Source: Paraburkholderia guartelaensis
GTDB taxonomy: Bacteria > Pseudomonadota > Gammaproteobacteria > Burkholderiales > Burkholderiaceae
Reading direction: 5' to 3'
NCBI RefSeq assembly: GCF_004353905.1
Contig: NZ_SMOD01000002.1
Coordinates: forward strand, 310,001-374,000
Length of the DNA stretch: 64,000 bases
Both the position numbers and the translations under genes were made by a program. The notes beneath the pieces are model-generated. The model did no database searches. It saw nothing but the letters and a program-made list of their open reading frames with translations, and had not been told where the DNA came from. Positions 1 to 9,681 of the stretch are shown here, piece by piece (the first letter of the stretch is position 1; each line of letters begins with the position of its first letter).

Positions 1-330
1 CACCTTCAGGTGCTGCGCGACCATGAGGTTTTCCAGCACCGTCAACTGCTTGAAGAGGCGAATATTCTGGAACGTGCGCACGAGGCCGCGGCGCGCGACC
101 TGGTGGCTCGGCTGGCCGGTGATGGCATGGCCTTCGAGCACGATGTCGCCCGCGGTGGGCTTGTAGAAGCCGCCCACGCAGTTGAACACCGTCGTCTTGC
201 CCGCGCCGTTCGGCCCGATGATCGCGAACACTTCGTTCGGACGCACGTCGAAGTCGATGCCGTCCACGGCCAGCAGACCGCCGAAGCGCATCTGCAGGCC
301 GGCTACTTTCAACAACGCTTGTGCGCTCAT
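1..330 (-). CDS. livG: Branched-chain amino acid ABC transporter ATPase LivG (partial, N-terminal 110 residues)
   Basis: This is the ATP-hydrolysing subunit of a high-affinity branched-chain amino acid importer, on the cytoplasmic face of the inner membrane. The visible part holds the Walker A motif GPNGAGKTT (about residues 39-47) and the Q-loop region with RTFQNIRLF. The signature motif, Walker B and C-terminus lie beyond base 1, so the gene is cut by the window edge and is not a pseudogene. The ATG overlaps the livM stop by 4 bp (ATGA), which implies translational coupling. It is read in the order livK-livH-livM-livG; a livF ATPase would be expected just outside. LivG is chosen over LivF by position directly after livM and by the RTFQNIRLF segment typical of LivG. 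Confidence 0.93.
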   Translation of the reverse strand, partial: MSAQALLKVAGLQMRFGGLLAVDGIDFDVRPNEVFAIIGPNGAGKTTVFNCVGGFYKPTAGDIVLEGHAITGQPSHQVARRGLVRTFQNIRLFKQLTVLENLMVAQHLKV

Positions 331-1598
331 TGCGGCAACTCCACGTGCGGACGGCTCGCGGGCAACAGGCCCTGCGGACGCCACATCATCATCAGCACCA
401 TCACCAGACCGAAGATCAGCATGCGGTACTCGGCAAAGCCGCGCGCCACTTCGGGCAGCGCCGTGAGCAGGATCGCGGCGAGCACGACGCCCAGCTGCGA
501 GCCCATGCCGCCCAGCACCACCACGGCAAGAATGAGCGCCGACTCGATGAAGGTGAACGACTCGGGCGTGACGAGCCCCTGGCGCGCCGCAAAAAACGCA
601 CCGGCGAGGCCCGCGAACGACGCCCCCAGCGTGAACGCCGAGAGCTTGATGCGCGTGGGATTCAGACCCAGCGAGCGGCACGCGATTTCGTCTTCGCGCA
701 GCGCTTCCCAGGCGCGGCCCATCGGCATGCGCAACAGACGGCTCGTGACGAACAGCGTGAACGCCACCAGCACGAGCGCGAGCAGGTACAGGAAGATCAC
801 CATGTGCTCGCCGCTGTACTCGATGCCGATCAGCTCGTTGAATGTCTTCGCGCCTTCCACACTCGCGTGGCGGGCCATTTCGAAGCCGAACACGGTGGGC
901 TTGGGAATGCTGGAAATGCCGTCCGGGCCGCCCGTGATGCTCGTGAGGTTATTGAGCAGGAGGCGGATGATCTCACCGAAGCCGAGCGTGACGATGGCGA
1001 GATAGTCGCCGCGCAGACGCAGCACCGGGAAGCCGAGCACGAAGCCGAACGTGGCTGCGGCAAGCGCGGCGAGCGGCAGGCATTCCCAGAACGTGAAGCC
1101 GAAGTACTGGTTGAGCAGCGCATACGTATAGCCGCCCACCGCATAGAAGCCCACGTAGCCGAGGTCGAGCAGACCCGCGAAGCCCACGACGATATTGAGC
1201 CCGAGGCCGAGAATCACGTAGATGAGCGCGAGCGTCGCCACGTCGATCGAACCGCGCGAACCGAGGAACGGGAACACCGCACCGAATGCGAGGAGCACCC
1301 AGATCGCCACGCGCTGCTGACGCGCGCCGAGCGCAGGAGCCCTGGGCAAGCGCACGTGACTCGTGGCGCGCACGAACATCGGCTTGACGAGCTGGAACAC
1401 GAACACCACGGCGGCCGCGATCCACACCGGGCGCCAGTGCTGCTGCAGCACGACCTGATAGCCATCCAGCGTGAGTTGCAGGCCGAGAATGGGCGCCGTG
1501 AGGATGATGGTCGCCACGGCGGCGGCAAGCGCCCCCTTCACCGTTTGCGACGAAGATTGACCAGGCGCGGCCACGCGAACCGAAACAGTTTGACTCAT
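327..1598 (-). CDS. livM: Branched-chain amino acid ABC transporter permease LivM
   Basis: Inner-membrane permease of the liv importer, pairing with LivH to form the channel. The 423 residues include about ten hydrophobic segments and the conserved family stretch around [16 protein letters not shown] and GLPASR-type C-terminus. The first 110 residues carry extra membrane segments, as in other long LivM proteins. The ATG is followed directly by a Ser/Thr-rich N-terminus and lies 7 bp after the livH stop, so the two are co-translated. It overlaps livG by 4 bp. Nothing is unusual in length or composition. Family assignment is secure; the exact substrate range (Leu/Ile/Val or broader amides) cannot be read from the sequence. 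Confidence 0.93.
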   Translation of the reverse strand: MSQTVSVRVAAPGQSSSQTVKGALAAAVATIILTAPILGLQLTLDGYQVVLQQHWRPVWIAAAVVFVFQLVKPMFVRATSHVRLPRAPALGARQQRVAIWVLLAFGAVFPFLGSRGSIDVATLALIYVILGLGLNIVVGFAGLLDLGYVGFYAVGGYTYALLNQYFGFTFWECLPLAALAAATFGFVLGFPVLRLRGDYLAIVTLGFGEIIRLLLNNLTSITGGPDGISSIPKPTVFGFEMARHASVEGAKTFNELIGIEYSGEHMVIFLYLLALVLVAFTLFVTSRLLRMPMGRAWEALREDEIACRSLGLNPTRIKLSAFTLGASFAGLAGAFFAARQGLVTPESFTFIESALILAVVVLGGMGSQLGVVLAAILLTALPEVARGFAEYRMLIFGLVMVLMMMWRPQGLLPASRPHVELPQ

Positions 1599-1605
1599 GG
1601 CGACC

Positions 1606-2532
<927 letters not shown>

Positions 2533-2629
2533 GCGTAAGCCCCGCGGCCGTGAAGCCGATGAGAGACCTGTGGAGAGACCTTTGGAACCGTACCAACCCT
2601 TTTTTAGTTGCGCGCACAACCGCTATGAA

Positions 2630-2660
2630 AACGCCCCGCCGCAAGACAAGGCGGGGCGTT
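2630..2660 (-). terminator. Intercistronic hairpin between livK and livH
   Basis: An 11-bp perfect stem (AACGCCCCGCC / GGCGGGGCGTT) with a 9-nt loop ends in a short T run on the minus strand. It lies about 20 bp after the livK stop and 98 bp before the livH ATG. It reads as a leaky intrinsic terminator or 3'-end stabiliser that gives more LivK than LivHMG, a common arrangement for periplasmic-binding-protein transporters. Confidence 0.7.
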
Positions 2661-2680
2661 AGCAGCGTGCAGCGCCGGGA

Positions 2681-3796
2681 TCAGTTCGCGGCGGTCTTGG
2701 TGGCGTCCTTGTGCCACGTGTAGACGACGAAGCGGAACGACTTCAGGTCGCCCTGTGCGTCGTATTCGACCTTGCCGATCGGCGTGTTGAACGCGTTCTT
2801 GTGCAGGTAGGCCGCGACCTTGGTCGGGTCCGTGCTCTTCGCGCCGGCAATGCCGTCGGCGATCACTTCGACTGCCGCGTACGAAGGCATCTGGAACGGG
2901 CCGTTTGCGTCGCGCTTGGCGTCGGCGAAAGCCTTCACGAGCTTGGCGTTGGCGGGGTCCGAAGCGAAGTCGGCCGGCAGCGTGACGAGCATGCCTTCCG
3001 AAGCCGGGCCGGCGATGGCCGTCACGTCCTTGTTGCCCACGCCTTCCGGACCCATGAACGTGGCCTTCACGCCCTGTTCACGCGACTGGCGCATGAGCAG
3101 GCCCATTTCCGGGTGATAGCCGCCGAAGTACACGAAGTCCACGCCCTGCGACTTGAGCTTCGTGACGACTGCGGAGTAGTCCGAATCGCCGGCGTTGATG
3201 CCTTCGAACACGACGACAGGAATGTGCGCCTTGTCGAGCGCGGCCTTGACCGACGTGGCGATGCCCTGGCCGTACGACTGCTTGTCGTGCAGGATCGCGA
3301 CCTTCTTCGGCTTGACCTTGTTGATGATGTAGGCGGCGGCAGCCGGACCTTGCTGGTCGTCGCGGCCGATGGTGCGGAAGATGAACTGGCGCTTCTTGCC
3401 TTCGGTCAGCTGCGGCGCGGTGGCCGACGGCGTGACCATCACGACGCCTTCGTTCTCGTAGATGTCCGAAGCGGGAATCGTCGAGCCCGAGCAGACGTGG
3501 CCGACCACGTACTGGATATGCTGCGAAACGATCTTGTTGGCGACGGCGACAGCCTGCTTCGGCTCGCACGAGTCATCCATCAGGACGGCTTCGAGCTTGT
3601 TGCCGTTCACACCGCCGGCGGCGTTGATCTGCTCGATCGCAGTCAGCGCGCCCGCCTTGACCATGTCGCCGTACTGGGCGACCGGGCCGCTGAACGGGCC
3701 GGCAATGGCGATCTTCACGGTGTCGGCGTTTGCGCTTGCACCAAATGCGAGCAGCGCGGCGGCCACGGAAACAGAGGTAAGGCGGGACAACATCAT
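2681..3796 (-). CDS. livK: Branched-chain amino acid ABC transporter substrate-binding protein LivK
   Basis: Periplasmic binding protein of the liv importer, 371 residues. A signal peptide covers about residues 1-24 (hydrophobic core AAALLAFGASANA), followed by the ANF/peripla-binding-6 fold with VKIAIAGPFSG at the mature N-terminus and GHVCSGSTIPASDIY further in. Two ATG codons are adjacent (3796 and 3793); AGGAG sits about 9 nt upstream and cannot separate them. It is first in the liv operon. The leader upstream has a candidate promoter (4112-4140) and an imperfect palindrome (3862-3882). Ligand specificity among Leu, Ile, Val or related amino acids is not visible. Confidence 0.93.
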   Translation of the reverse strand: MMLSRLTSVSVAAALLAFGASANADTVKIAIAGPFSGPVAQYGDMVKAGALTAIEQINAAGGVNGNKLEAVLMDDSCEPKQAVAVANKIVSQHIQYVVGHVCSGSTIPASDIYENEGVVMVTPSATAPQLTEGKKRQFIFRTIGRDDQQGPAAAAYIINKVKPKKVAILHDKQSYGQGIATSVKAALDKAHIPVVVFEGINAGDSDYSAVVTKLKSQGVDFVYFGGYHPEMGLLMRQSREQGVKATFMGPEGVGNKDVTAIAGPASEGMLVTLPADFASDPANAKLVKAFADAKRDANGPFQMPSYAAVEVIADGIAGAKSTDPTKVAAYLHKNAFNTPIGKVEYDAQGDLKSFRFVVYTWHKDATKTAAN

Positions 3797-3861
3797 CAGG
3801 AGCTCCTCGATTGTTTTCGGGTCAACCGGTCAGACGGAATGACCTGCGCAAACGAACAGCG

Positions 3862-3882
3862 CCCCAATGATCTTCAATGGGG
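3862..3882. promoter_or_regulatory. Imperfect palindrome in the livK leader
   Basis: Two 9-nt arms (CCCCAATGA / TCAATGGGG) around a 3-nt centre, with one A-A mismatch, lie 66 bp upstream of the livK start. It could be an operator or an mRNA hairpin. No regulator gene is adjacent, so the role is unassigned. Confidence 0.3.
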
Positions 3883-4111
3883 AACAACCACGACGAGCAC
3901 CAGAGAAAAAAGACGTGACGGGGCCCGGCGTGTATCAGCGCCCTGGTAGGCGGCTGAGTTCGGAGAGACTGCTGAGTTACAGACTCTGTTGCGCAAGCGA
4001 TCCGCCTGCCCCGTTCGCTGCAATTCATACCGGAAAGGTGGACCGGCCTGAATCAGCGACCCGCGGATGCTATCAATAATCCCTTTTCACCGCAACCAAG
4101 GGTTTTTTCGG

Positions 4112-4140
4112 ATATCGAGTTGAGTTTTGACATCGGTCAA
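4112..4140 (-). promoter_or_regulatory. Candidate liv operon promoter
   Basis: On the minus strand TTGACC is followed by 17 bp and CGATAT. The -35 is good and the -10 is weak. It would leave a leader of about 300 nt before livK, which contains the palindrome at 3862-3882. Tentative. Confidence 0.25.
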
Positions 4141-4352
4141 TTGAGGGGAGTGCTGGAAAGCACTTGAAAAGGCTCGGGAAAATAGCCTTTCAGGTGGGAG
4201 GCGGGCCACGCTCCCAGCTGAGATGACCGGCTGGTGCGGGTGTATGGAATTGCCGGCTTTTTTGATTTTTACGCAGCCTCGAATGTTATTTCGTTTTTCG
4301 ATGGAATCTGATCGACGAATCGTAACTTATTTGAATATACGAGATTAACTTT

Positions 4353-4381
4353 TTGACGCACAAAATCGCCGATTGCATTAT
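4353..4381 (+). promoter_or_regulatory. Candidate sigma70-type promoter in the AT-rich island
   Basis: TTGACG, 17 bp, CATTAT on the plus strand inside the AT-rich stretch. It points toward the binding-protein gene at 4810 and would give a leader of about 420 nt, or could drive a short untranslated RNA. Confidence 0.3.
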
Positions 4382-4809
4382 ATTTATACCGGGAATACCC
4401 TAAATGCAGAATGCGCCAAATCATTGATTCGAAATGATAAATATTACAAAAGCATTAAAATGAAATCTTTGCGTTCGGCCGATTCCCGTATCTACCCCAC
4501 ATCACCGCCATCTTTTTTGCCTTCCAATACGAAGCCGAGAAGACTCTCGTCAAAGCGACGACTTTCCCCATAATCGGATCGTGCAGTTTCGAATTAATCC
4601 GCGCGACACCGTGGCGCGCCCGCCTCACTGGCCTTCCACCGCGTTCCAGCCCCGCAATAGACGGTGGTATCCTCGCTCCCTCGCCGCGCCCGCATGCACC
4701 ACTACGGCGCATGCCGCGTGCTCTCGCGCCACGCGTGAAGCCGGCGACGCCGCACCGAGCAGATCCGAAAAAACCGCAAGAACCCAGCACTCGGGGGAGA
4801 TCAAACAGA

Positions 4810-5799
4810 ATGAAGACCTTCAAACAGGCAGCCGCTGCCGCCACCCTTTCCCTGATCGCCGGCGCCGCCGCGCTCGCGCTGACTTCAGGCGCAGCATGCG
4901 CCGCCGAAACCGCGACCGTTGAAGTGCTGTCGATCGTCGAGCACCCCGCGCTCGACGCGATCCGCGACGGCGTGCGCGACGAACTCAAGGCCGCGGGCTA
5001 CGACGCCGGCAAGAACCTCAAGTGGGAATACCAGAGCGCGCAGGGCAACACGGGCACCGCCGCGCAGATCGCCCGCAAATTCGTGGGCGACAACCCAAGC
5101 GCGATCGTCGCCATCGCGACGCCTTCGGCACAAGCCGTTGTGGCCGCAACGAAGTCCGTGCCCGTGGTCTACTCGGGGGTAACCGATCCGGTGGCCGCGC
5201 AGCTCGTCAAGACGTGGACGCCTAGCGGCACGAACGTGACCGGCGTGTCCGACAAGCTGCCGCTCGACAAGCAGGTCGCGCTCATCAAGCGCGTCGTGCC
5301 CAACGCGAAGACGGTCGGCATGGTCTACAACCCCGGCGAAGCGAATTCGGTCGTCGTCGTGAAGGCGCTCAAGGAACTGCTCGCGCAACAGGGCATGACG
5401 CTCAAGGAAGCCGCCGCACCGCGCACCGTGGACATCGGCCCCGCAGCGAAGAGCCTGATCGGCAAGGTCGACGTGATCTACACGAACACCGACAACAACG
5501 TCGTTTCGGCCTACGAAGCGCTCGTGAAGGTCGCCAACGACGCGAAGATCCCGCTCGTCGCCTCCGATACGGACAGCGTGAAGCGCGGCGCCATCGCGGC
5601 GCTCGGTATCGACTACAGCGACCTCGGCCACCAGACGGGCAAGGTCGTCGTGCGTATTCTCAAGGGCGAGAAGCCCGGCGCGATCGCCTCGGAAACCAGC
5701 AGCAAGCTGCAACTGTTCGTGAATCCGGCTGCCGCGCAAAAGCAGGGCGTGACGCTCTCGGCTGACCTGCTCAAGGACGCGACCACGGTCGTGAAGTAA
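4810..5799 (+). CDS. ABC transporter substrate-binding protein, TrpX/YjcX-like (PF04392 type)
   Basis: Periplasmic binding protein of a second importer, 329 residues with a signal peptide ending near residue 34 (AACAAET). Recognisable family segments are VEVLSIVEHPALDAIRDG at the mature start, then IVAIATPSAQA, VVYSGVTDPVAAQLV and YTNTDNNVVSAYEAL. The ATG at 4810 is chosen because GGGGGAGA lies 9 nt upstream and the protein then begins with a clean signal peptide; a longer in-frame opening from 4711 has none of these. Permease and ATPase genes follow in order. Family members have been linked to tryptophan or tyrosine uptake in Gram-positive bacteria; the substrate here is not visible. Confidence 0.88.
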   Translation: MKTFKQAAAAATLSLIAGAAALALTSGAACAAETATVEVLSIVEHPALDAIRDGVRDELKAAGYDAGKNLKWEYQSAQGNTGTAAQIARKFVGDNPSAIVAIATPSAQAVVAATKSVPVVYSGVTDPVAAQLVKTWTPSGTNVTGVSDKLPLDKQVALIKRVVPNAKTVGMVYNPGEANSVVVVKALKELLAQQGMTLKEAAAPRTVDIGPAAKSLIGKVDVIYTNTDNNVVSAYEALVKVANDAKIPLVASDTDSVKRGAIAALGIDYSDLGHQTGKVVVRILKGEKPGAIASETSSKLQLFVNPAAAQKQGVTLSADLLKDATTVVK

Positions 5800-5879
5800 G
5801 GCGCAGGCGTGGGCGCCGGCATGGCGCATCGCACGCAGCCGCACTGCCTGGCCCGATAAAGGCCACTTACGCGCGCAAC

Positions 5880-5908
5880 GGCGCGCCGCCCCATCCGGGC
5901 GGTGCGCC
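5880..5908 (+). other. Intercistronic hairpin after the binding-protein gene
   Basis: A 12-bp stem with one G-T pair (GGCGCGCCGCCC / GGGCGGTGCGCC) and a 5-nt loop lies 80 bp after the binding-protein stop and about 50 bp before the permease start. There is no T run, so it looks like a processing or mRNA-stability element rather than a terminator. Confidence 0.4.
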
Positions 5909-5960
5909 GCGCGTCGACTCCGGCGCACCGCTGCCGCAGACCGCAACAGGATTCTTCCCC

Positions 5961-6857
5961 ATGTCCCTCTACTCGCTTCTGGGCGCGCTCGAGATCGGCC
6001 TGATCTTCAGTCTCGTGGCCCTCGGGGTGCTGATCTCGTTTCGCATCCTCAACTTCCCCGACCTCACCGTCGACGGCAGCTTCCCGCTGGGTGGCGCCGT
6101 GGCCGCCACGCTGATCGCGGCCGGTCACGATCCGTTTCTCGCCACCGCCTGTGCGGTCGTTGCGGGCGCCATCGCAGGCTTCATCACCGGCTGGCTCAAC
6201 GTGCGCCTGAAGATCATGGATCTGCTCGCGAGCATCCTGATGATGATCGCGCTCTATTCGATCAACCTGCGCGTGATGGGCGCGCCGAACGTGCCGCTCA
6301 TTTCCGAATCGACGGTATTCACGATCATCCAGCCCGCCTGGCTGCCCGACTACGTGCTGCGTCCGCTCGCGCTCCTCGTCGTCGTGATGGCCGCGAAGTT
6401 CGGCGTGGACTGGTTCTTCTCGTCGCAATACGGCCTCGCGCTGCGCGCCACGGGCGCGAACCCGCGCATGGCGCGCGCGCAGGGCATCGCCACGGGCCGC
6501 GCGACACTCGCCGGCATGGCGCTCTCCAACGCGCTCGTCGCGTTGGCCGGCGCGCTCTTCGCGCAAACCCAGGGCGGCTCGGACATTTCGATGGGCATCG
6601 GCACCATCGTGATCGGGCTCGCGGCCGTGATCATCGGCGAGAGCGTTCTGCCCGCGCGCCGGCTCATGCTCACGACGCTTGCCGCCGTGCTCGGCGCGAT
6701 CCTTTATCGCTTCTTCATTGCGCTTGCGCTCAACAGCGATTTCATCGGCCTCAAGGCGCAGGACCTGAATCTCGTCACCGCCGTACTCGTGACGATCGCG
6801 CTCGTGCTGCCCGCCACGCGCAAGAAGCTGTTTGGCCGCAAGAACGGGAGGGCATGA
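5961..6857 (+). CDS. ABC transporter permease (TrpY-like)
   Basis: Inner-membrane permease of 298 residues with eight or more hydrophobic segments. The N-terminal half contains ISFRILNFPDLTVDGSFPLG, a signature of the permease family that works with PF04392 binding proteins; the C-terminal half contains GIGTIVIGLAAVIIGE. It lies between its binding-protein gene and its ATPase gene, whose ATG is one base beyond the permease stop region, so the trio forms one operon. A substrate of the aromatic amino-acid type is plausible from family precedent but is not proven. Confidence 0.87.
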   Translation: MSLYSLLGALEIGLIFSLVALGVLISFRILNFPDLTVDGSFPLGGAVAATLIAAGHDPFLATACAVVAGAIAGFITGWLNVRLKIMDLLASILMMIALYSINLRVMGAPNVPLISESTVFTIIQPAWLPDYVLRPLALLVVVMAAKFGVDWFFSSQYGLALRATGANPRMARAQGIATGRATLAGMALSNALVALAGALFAQTQGGSDISMGIGTIVIGLAAVIIGESVLPARRLMLTTLAAVLGAILYRFFIALALNSDFIGLKAQDLNLVTAVLVTIALVLPATRKKLFGRKNGRA

Positions 6858-6858
6858 G

Positions 6859-7653
6859 ATGCTCAGCGCCAAAGACCTCAAACTGACTTTCAACCCCGGC
6901 ACGCCGATTGAAACACGCGCGCTGCGCGGCCTCACGCTCGAAATCCCGAGTGGCCAGTTCGTGGCCGTAATCGGCTCGAACGGCGCGGGCAAGTCCACCT
7001 TCCTCAACGCGATCAGCGGCGACCAGAGGGTGGACAGCGGCACGATCACCATCGACGGCCAGGACGTCACGAAGAAGCAGGCATGGGACCGCGCGCATCT
7101 CGTCGCACGCGTGTTCCAGGACCCGATGGCCGGCACCTGCGAGGCGCTCACCATCGAAGAAAACATGGCGCTTGCAATGGCGCGCGGCAAGCGCCGCGGC
7201 TTCGGCCCCGCGCTGAAAAAGCAGGATCGCGAGCTGTTCCGCGCGAAGCTGCGCCTTCTGAATCTGGGCCTGGAAAATCGCCTGACCGATCGCATCGGCC
7301 TGCTTTCGGGCGGCCAGCGTCAGGCGGTGAGTCTGCTGATGGCGTCGCTGCAGCCCTCGCGCATCCTGCTGCTCGACGAGCACACGGCGGCGCTCGATCC
7401 GAAAACGGCCGCGTTCGTGCTGGAGCTGACCGCACGCATCGTGGAAGAGGCGAAGCTCACGACCATGATGGTGACGCATAGCATGCGCCAGGCGCTCGAC
7501 TACGGACAACGCACAGTGATGCTGCACCAGGGGCAGGTTGTGCTCGACGTCTCGGGCGATGCGCGCCGCGGCCTCGACGTGCCGGACCTGCTGCGCATGT
7601 TCGAGCAGACCCGACACGAGAAGCTCGACGACGACGCGCTGCTGCTGGGATAA
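6859..7653 (+). CDS. ABC transporter ATP-binding protein (TrpZ-like)
   Basis: Cytoplasmic ATPase of the preceding transporter, 264 residues. Walker A is GSNGAGKST (about residues 38-46), the signature is LLSGGQRQAVSLL, Walker B is ILLLDEHTAAL and the switch histidine is in MMVTHSM. GTD-type 'DEHTAALDP' is characteristic of this subfamily. The ATG at 6859 follows GGGAGGG and starts 2 bp after the permease stop; the upstream in-frame ATG at 6832 lies inside the permease gene and is less likely. A strong bidirectional terminator (7673-7707) closes the operon. Confidence 0.9.
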   Translation: MLSAKDLKLTFNPGTPIETRALRGLTLEIPSGQFVAVIGSNGAGKSTFLNAISGDQRVDSGTITIDGQDVTKKQAWDRAHLVARVFQDPMAGTCEALTIEENMALAMARGKRRGFGPALKKQDRELFRAKLRLLNLGLENRLTDRIGLLSGGQRQAVSLLMASLQPSRILLLDEHTAALDPKTAAFVLELTARIVEEAKLTTMMVTHSMRQALDYGQRTVMLHQGQVVLDVSGDARRGLDVPDLLRMFEQTRHEKLDDDALLLG

Positions 7654-7672
7654 GTGTCCGCGCTCAGCGTTA

Positions 7673-7707
7673 AAAAGCCCGCCCTTCAGTCGAAGTGGCG
7701 GGCTTTT
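7673..7707. terminator. Bidirectional intrinsic terminator
   Basis: Perfect 11-bp stem AAAAGCCCGCC / GGCGGGCTTTT with a 13-nt loop and T runs on both strands. It ends the plus-strand transporter operon (stop 7653) and the minus-strand thioesterase gene (stop 7759). Confidence 0.85.
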
Positions 7708-7758
7708 GCTTTTCAGTGAAATTATTTCGGATTCCGATTCAACTGGAAGACGCTTCGA

Positions 7759-8160
7759 TCACGCCTTCTTCGGATACGAATACTTGAACGTCCCCTGCGC
7801 ACTCGCGATCAGCAGGCGGTCGTCCACCCACGCCTCGGCGCGCGCAAAGAAGATCGAGCGGCCGCCGCGTTCCAGAAAGCCCTTCGCGCGCACGAACTGG
7901 CCAAGCCCCTTGTCGAGATAGTTGGTCGTGAGCGAGAGCGTGAAGCCATGACGCGGCGGCTCGCCAACCGGTGCGAAGAGCCCCGCGTAGCCGGCAGCGG
8001 CGTCGAGCAGCGTGGCAATCGCGCCGCCTTGCAGCACGCCCTGGCGATTGAGCTTGGAGGCGTCGATGGGCATCACCAGCTCCGCGTAGCCCTCGCGCCA
8101 CTGCGCGACGCTCACGCCGAGCGTTTCAAGAAACGGATTGTCCACGGCGAATTGCGACAT
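7759..8160 (-). CDS. PaaI-family hotdog thioesterase
   Basis: A small hotdog-fold acyl-CoA thioesterase, 133 residues. The motif LQGGAIATLLDAAAGYAG contains the usual GG-(A/V)-x2-T-L-D core of the family. It would cleave acyl- or aryl-CoA thioesters in the cytoplasm. The ATG at 8160 is chosen because GGAAG lies 7 nt upstream and the protein starts as family members do; upstream in-frame codons would add 26 residues without support. A -10 element TATAAT sits 36 bp upstream. It stands alone between divergent and convergent neighbours, so context says little about its substrate. Confidence 0.85.
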   Translation of the reverse strand: MSQFAVDNPFLETLGVSVAQWREGYAELVMPIDASKLNRQGVLQGGAIATLLDAAAGYAGLFAPVGEPPRHGFTLSLTTNYLDKGLGQFVRAKGFLERGGRSIFFARAEAWVDDRLLIASAQGTFKYSYPKKA

Positions 8161-8196
8161 ACGCTGTCTTCCTTGCATTATCTGGCGATGCGATTG

Positions 8197-8225
8197 ATTA
8201 TAGGGTGGCTGCCGCAATGCCGCAG
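8197..8225 (-). promoter_or_regulatory. Promoter of the thioesterase gene
   Basis: On the minus strand CTGCGG (weak -35), 17 bp, TATAAT (perfect -10). The predicted start of transcription leaves a leader of about 30 nt. Confidence 0.4.
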
Positions 8226-8372
8226 CGGGCCGCAGCACCGCCCATACGACTGTTCAGCGAAATTCCGCGCAACTGTACATGGCCAGCGCTGCCGCGCCGC
8301 ACAACACTGCCTGAGGGCGCACCGATCGCGCCTCCCACGCAACCCCCTTCCAGGTAAAACCAGGTACTCAAG

Positions 8373-9650
8373 ATGAACGACAACGCGCTCCACCCCGACC
8401 CGCTGGCCACTTCGCGCACAGCGGCGGCAGCGGCCGAGGCCGCGCCCGTGCCTTGCCCCACTGTCGAAACGCTCGACCGCATCCTGCCCGAGGAGCCGCT
8501 CCTCATGATGGGTGCGGGCCCCGTGCCGATTCCCGACGCCGTGGCCAAGGCCAATACCGTCGTCATCAATCACCTCGGCGACACCATGGCACGCGTCATT
8601 CACCAGGTGAAGACGATGGCGCGCTACGTGTTCCAGACGCGTTCGAACTGGGTGCTCGGCGTGGCCGGCCCCGGCTCCGCGGCGATGGAAATGGCGATCT
8701 CGAACCTCGCGTGGCCCGGCACCCGCGTGCTCTCCATCGTCAACGGCTTCTTTAGCCAGCGCATGGCCGAAATGGCGGGCCGCGTGGGCGCCGAGGTCAC
8801 CACGCTCGACGTGGCGAACGGCGAGATCGCCTCGCTCGAAGCCGTGGCGCAAGCCATCGAGCGCACGCGCCCTGCCGTCGTCACGATCGTGCACGGCGAA
8901 ACCTCCAATACGGTATGGAACCGCGAGCTTAAGGAAATCGTGCAGCTCGCCAAGGCTGCCGGCGCGCTCGTGGTGGTGGACGCCGTCTGCACGCTGAGCA
9001 CCATGCCGCTGGACATGGACGCCTGGGGCATCGACGTCGTCATCACGGGCGGCCAGAAAGGCCTCTCTTCGATCCCGGGCGTCTCGCTGATTGCCTTTTC
9101 GGACGCCGCCTGGGAGCGCGTGCGTACGCGCACCGCGCCGAACACGCACTGGTGCCTCGACGCCATGCTCGCCGAAAACTTCTGGCACAACGCCGGCTAT
9201 CACTACACCGCGCCCGTCTCGGGCGTGCTGGCGCTGCACGAAGCGCTGCGTCTCGTGTGCACGGAAACGCTCGAAAAACGCTTTGCGCGCCACCTGCGCT
9301 GCTCGCTCGCGCTGCAAAGCGGCGTGAGCGCGCTGGGTCTCGCGCTTTATACGCCGCAAGCGTGCCGCCTGAATTCCGTGGTCGGCATCGGGCTGCCCGA
9401 AGGCGTCACCGCGCGCGAGGTATGCAATCACATCTCGCAGCAATATCAGGTGGAGATTGCCGGATCGTTCGGTCTCCCGATCGTTCGCATCGGGCAGATG
9501 GGCGAGCAATGCCGCGAGCACAACCTCTTTCGCACCGTCCACGCGCTTGGCCGCACGATGAGCGATCTCGGCGTGAAGGTCGATTTGCCCGCCGGGGTCG
9601 CCGCGCTCGAAGAGTCGCTTTCGGCCGGCTCGCGCGAAGCACGGCGCTGA
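8373..9650 (+). CDS. Class V pyridoxal-phosphate aminotransferase (alanine-glyoxylate/pyridoxamine-pyruvate type)
   Basis: A fold-type I PLP enzyme of 425 residues. Motifs include LMMGAGPVPIPDAV near residue 45, VAGPGSAAMEMAI for cofactor phosphate binding, VVVDAVCTLSTMPLDMD with the ring-binding Asp, and the Schiff-base lysine in VVITGGQKGLSS. The first 35 residues, rich in Ala, are longer than in most relatives. Likely reactions are transfer from alanine, serine or pyridoxamine to glyoxylate or pyruvate; the sequence does not choose between them. It is flanked by a divergent thioesterase and a convergent methyltransferase, so there is no operon partner. A GC-rich hairpin overlaps its stop. 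Confidence 0.85.
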   Translation: MNDNALHPDPLATSRTAAAAAEAAPVPCPTVETLDRILPEEPLLMMGAGPVPIPDAVAKANTVVINHLGDTMARVIHQVKTMARYVFQTRSNWVLGVAGPGSAAMEMAISNLAWPGTRVLSIVNGFFSQRMAEMAGRVGAEVTTLDVANGEIASLEAVAQAIERTRPAVVTIVHGETSNTVWNRELKEIVQLAKAAGALVVVDAVCTLSTMPLDMDAWGIDVVITGGQKGLSSIPGVSLIAFSDAAWERVRTRTAPNTHWCLDAMLAENFWHNAGYHYTAPVSGVLALHEALRLVCTETLEKRFARHLRCSLALQSGVSALGLALYTPQACRLNSVVGIGLPEGVTAREVCNHISQQYQVEIAGSFGLPIVRIGQMGEQCREHNLFRTVHALGRTMSDLGVKVDLPAGVAALEESLSAGSREARR

Positions 9651-9677
9651 GCGCTTGCGGCGCCTGGCGCCGCTCAG
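9647..9677. terminator. Hairpin in the gap between convergent genes
   Basis: Nested arms CTGAGC/GCTCAG and GCGGCG/CGCCGC form a stem overlapping the aminotransferase stop and reaching the end of the methyltransferase gene. No T run is present, so its terminator role is uncertain. Confidence 0.4.
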
Positions 9678-9681
9678 CCAC

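Larger units (their letters stand above)
3797..4809. other. 1-kb intergenic region between divergent ABC transporter operons, with an AT-rich island
   Basis: No supported gene. Open frames at 3822-4028 (minus) and 4373-4573 (plus) lack convincing ribosome sites and family features. The stretch about 4260-4480 is markedly AT-rich against a GC-rich background. Two small hairpins are adjacent at 4149-4164 (AGTGCT/AGCACT) and 4168-4190 (AAAGGCT/AGCCTTT). A third inverted pair CCGGC/GCCGG (4227-4256) is followed by a T-rich run on the plus strand. Candidate promoters point both ways and are listed separately. The region could hold a small RNA, but none is proven. Confidence 0.5.

Noticed and set aside
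3822..4079. Short frames on both strands in the liv leader
   Set aside because: They overlap each other, lack ribosome sites and resemble no protein family.
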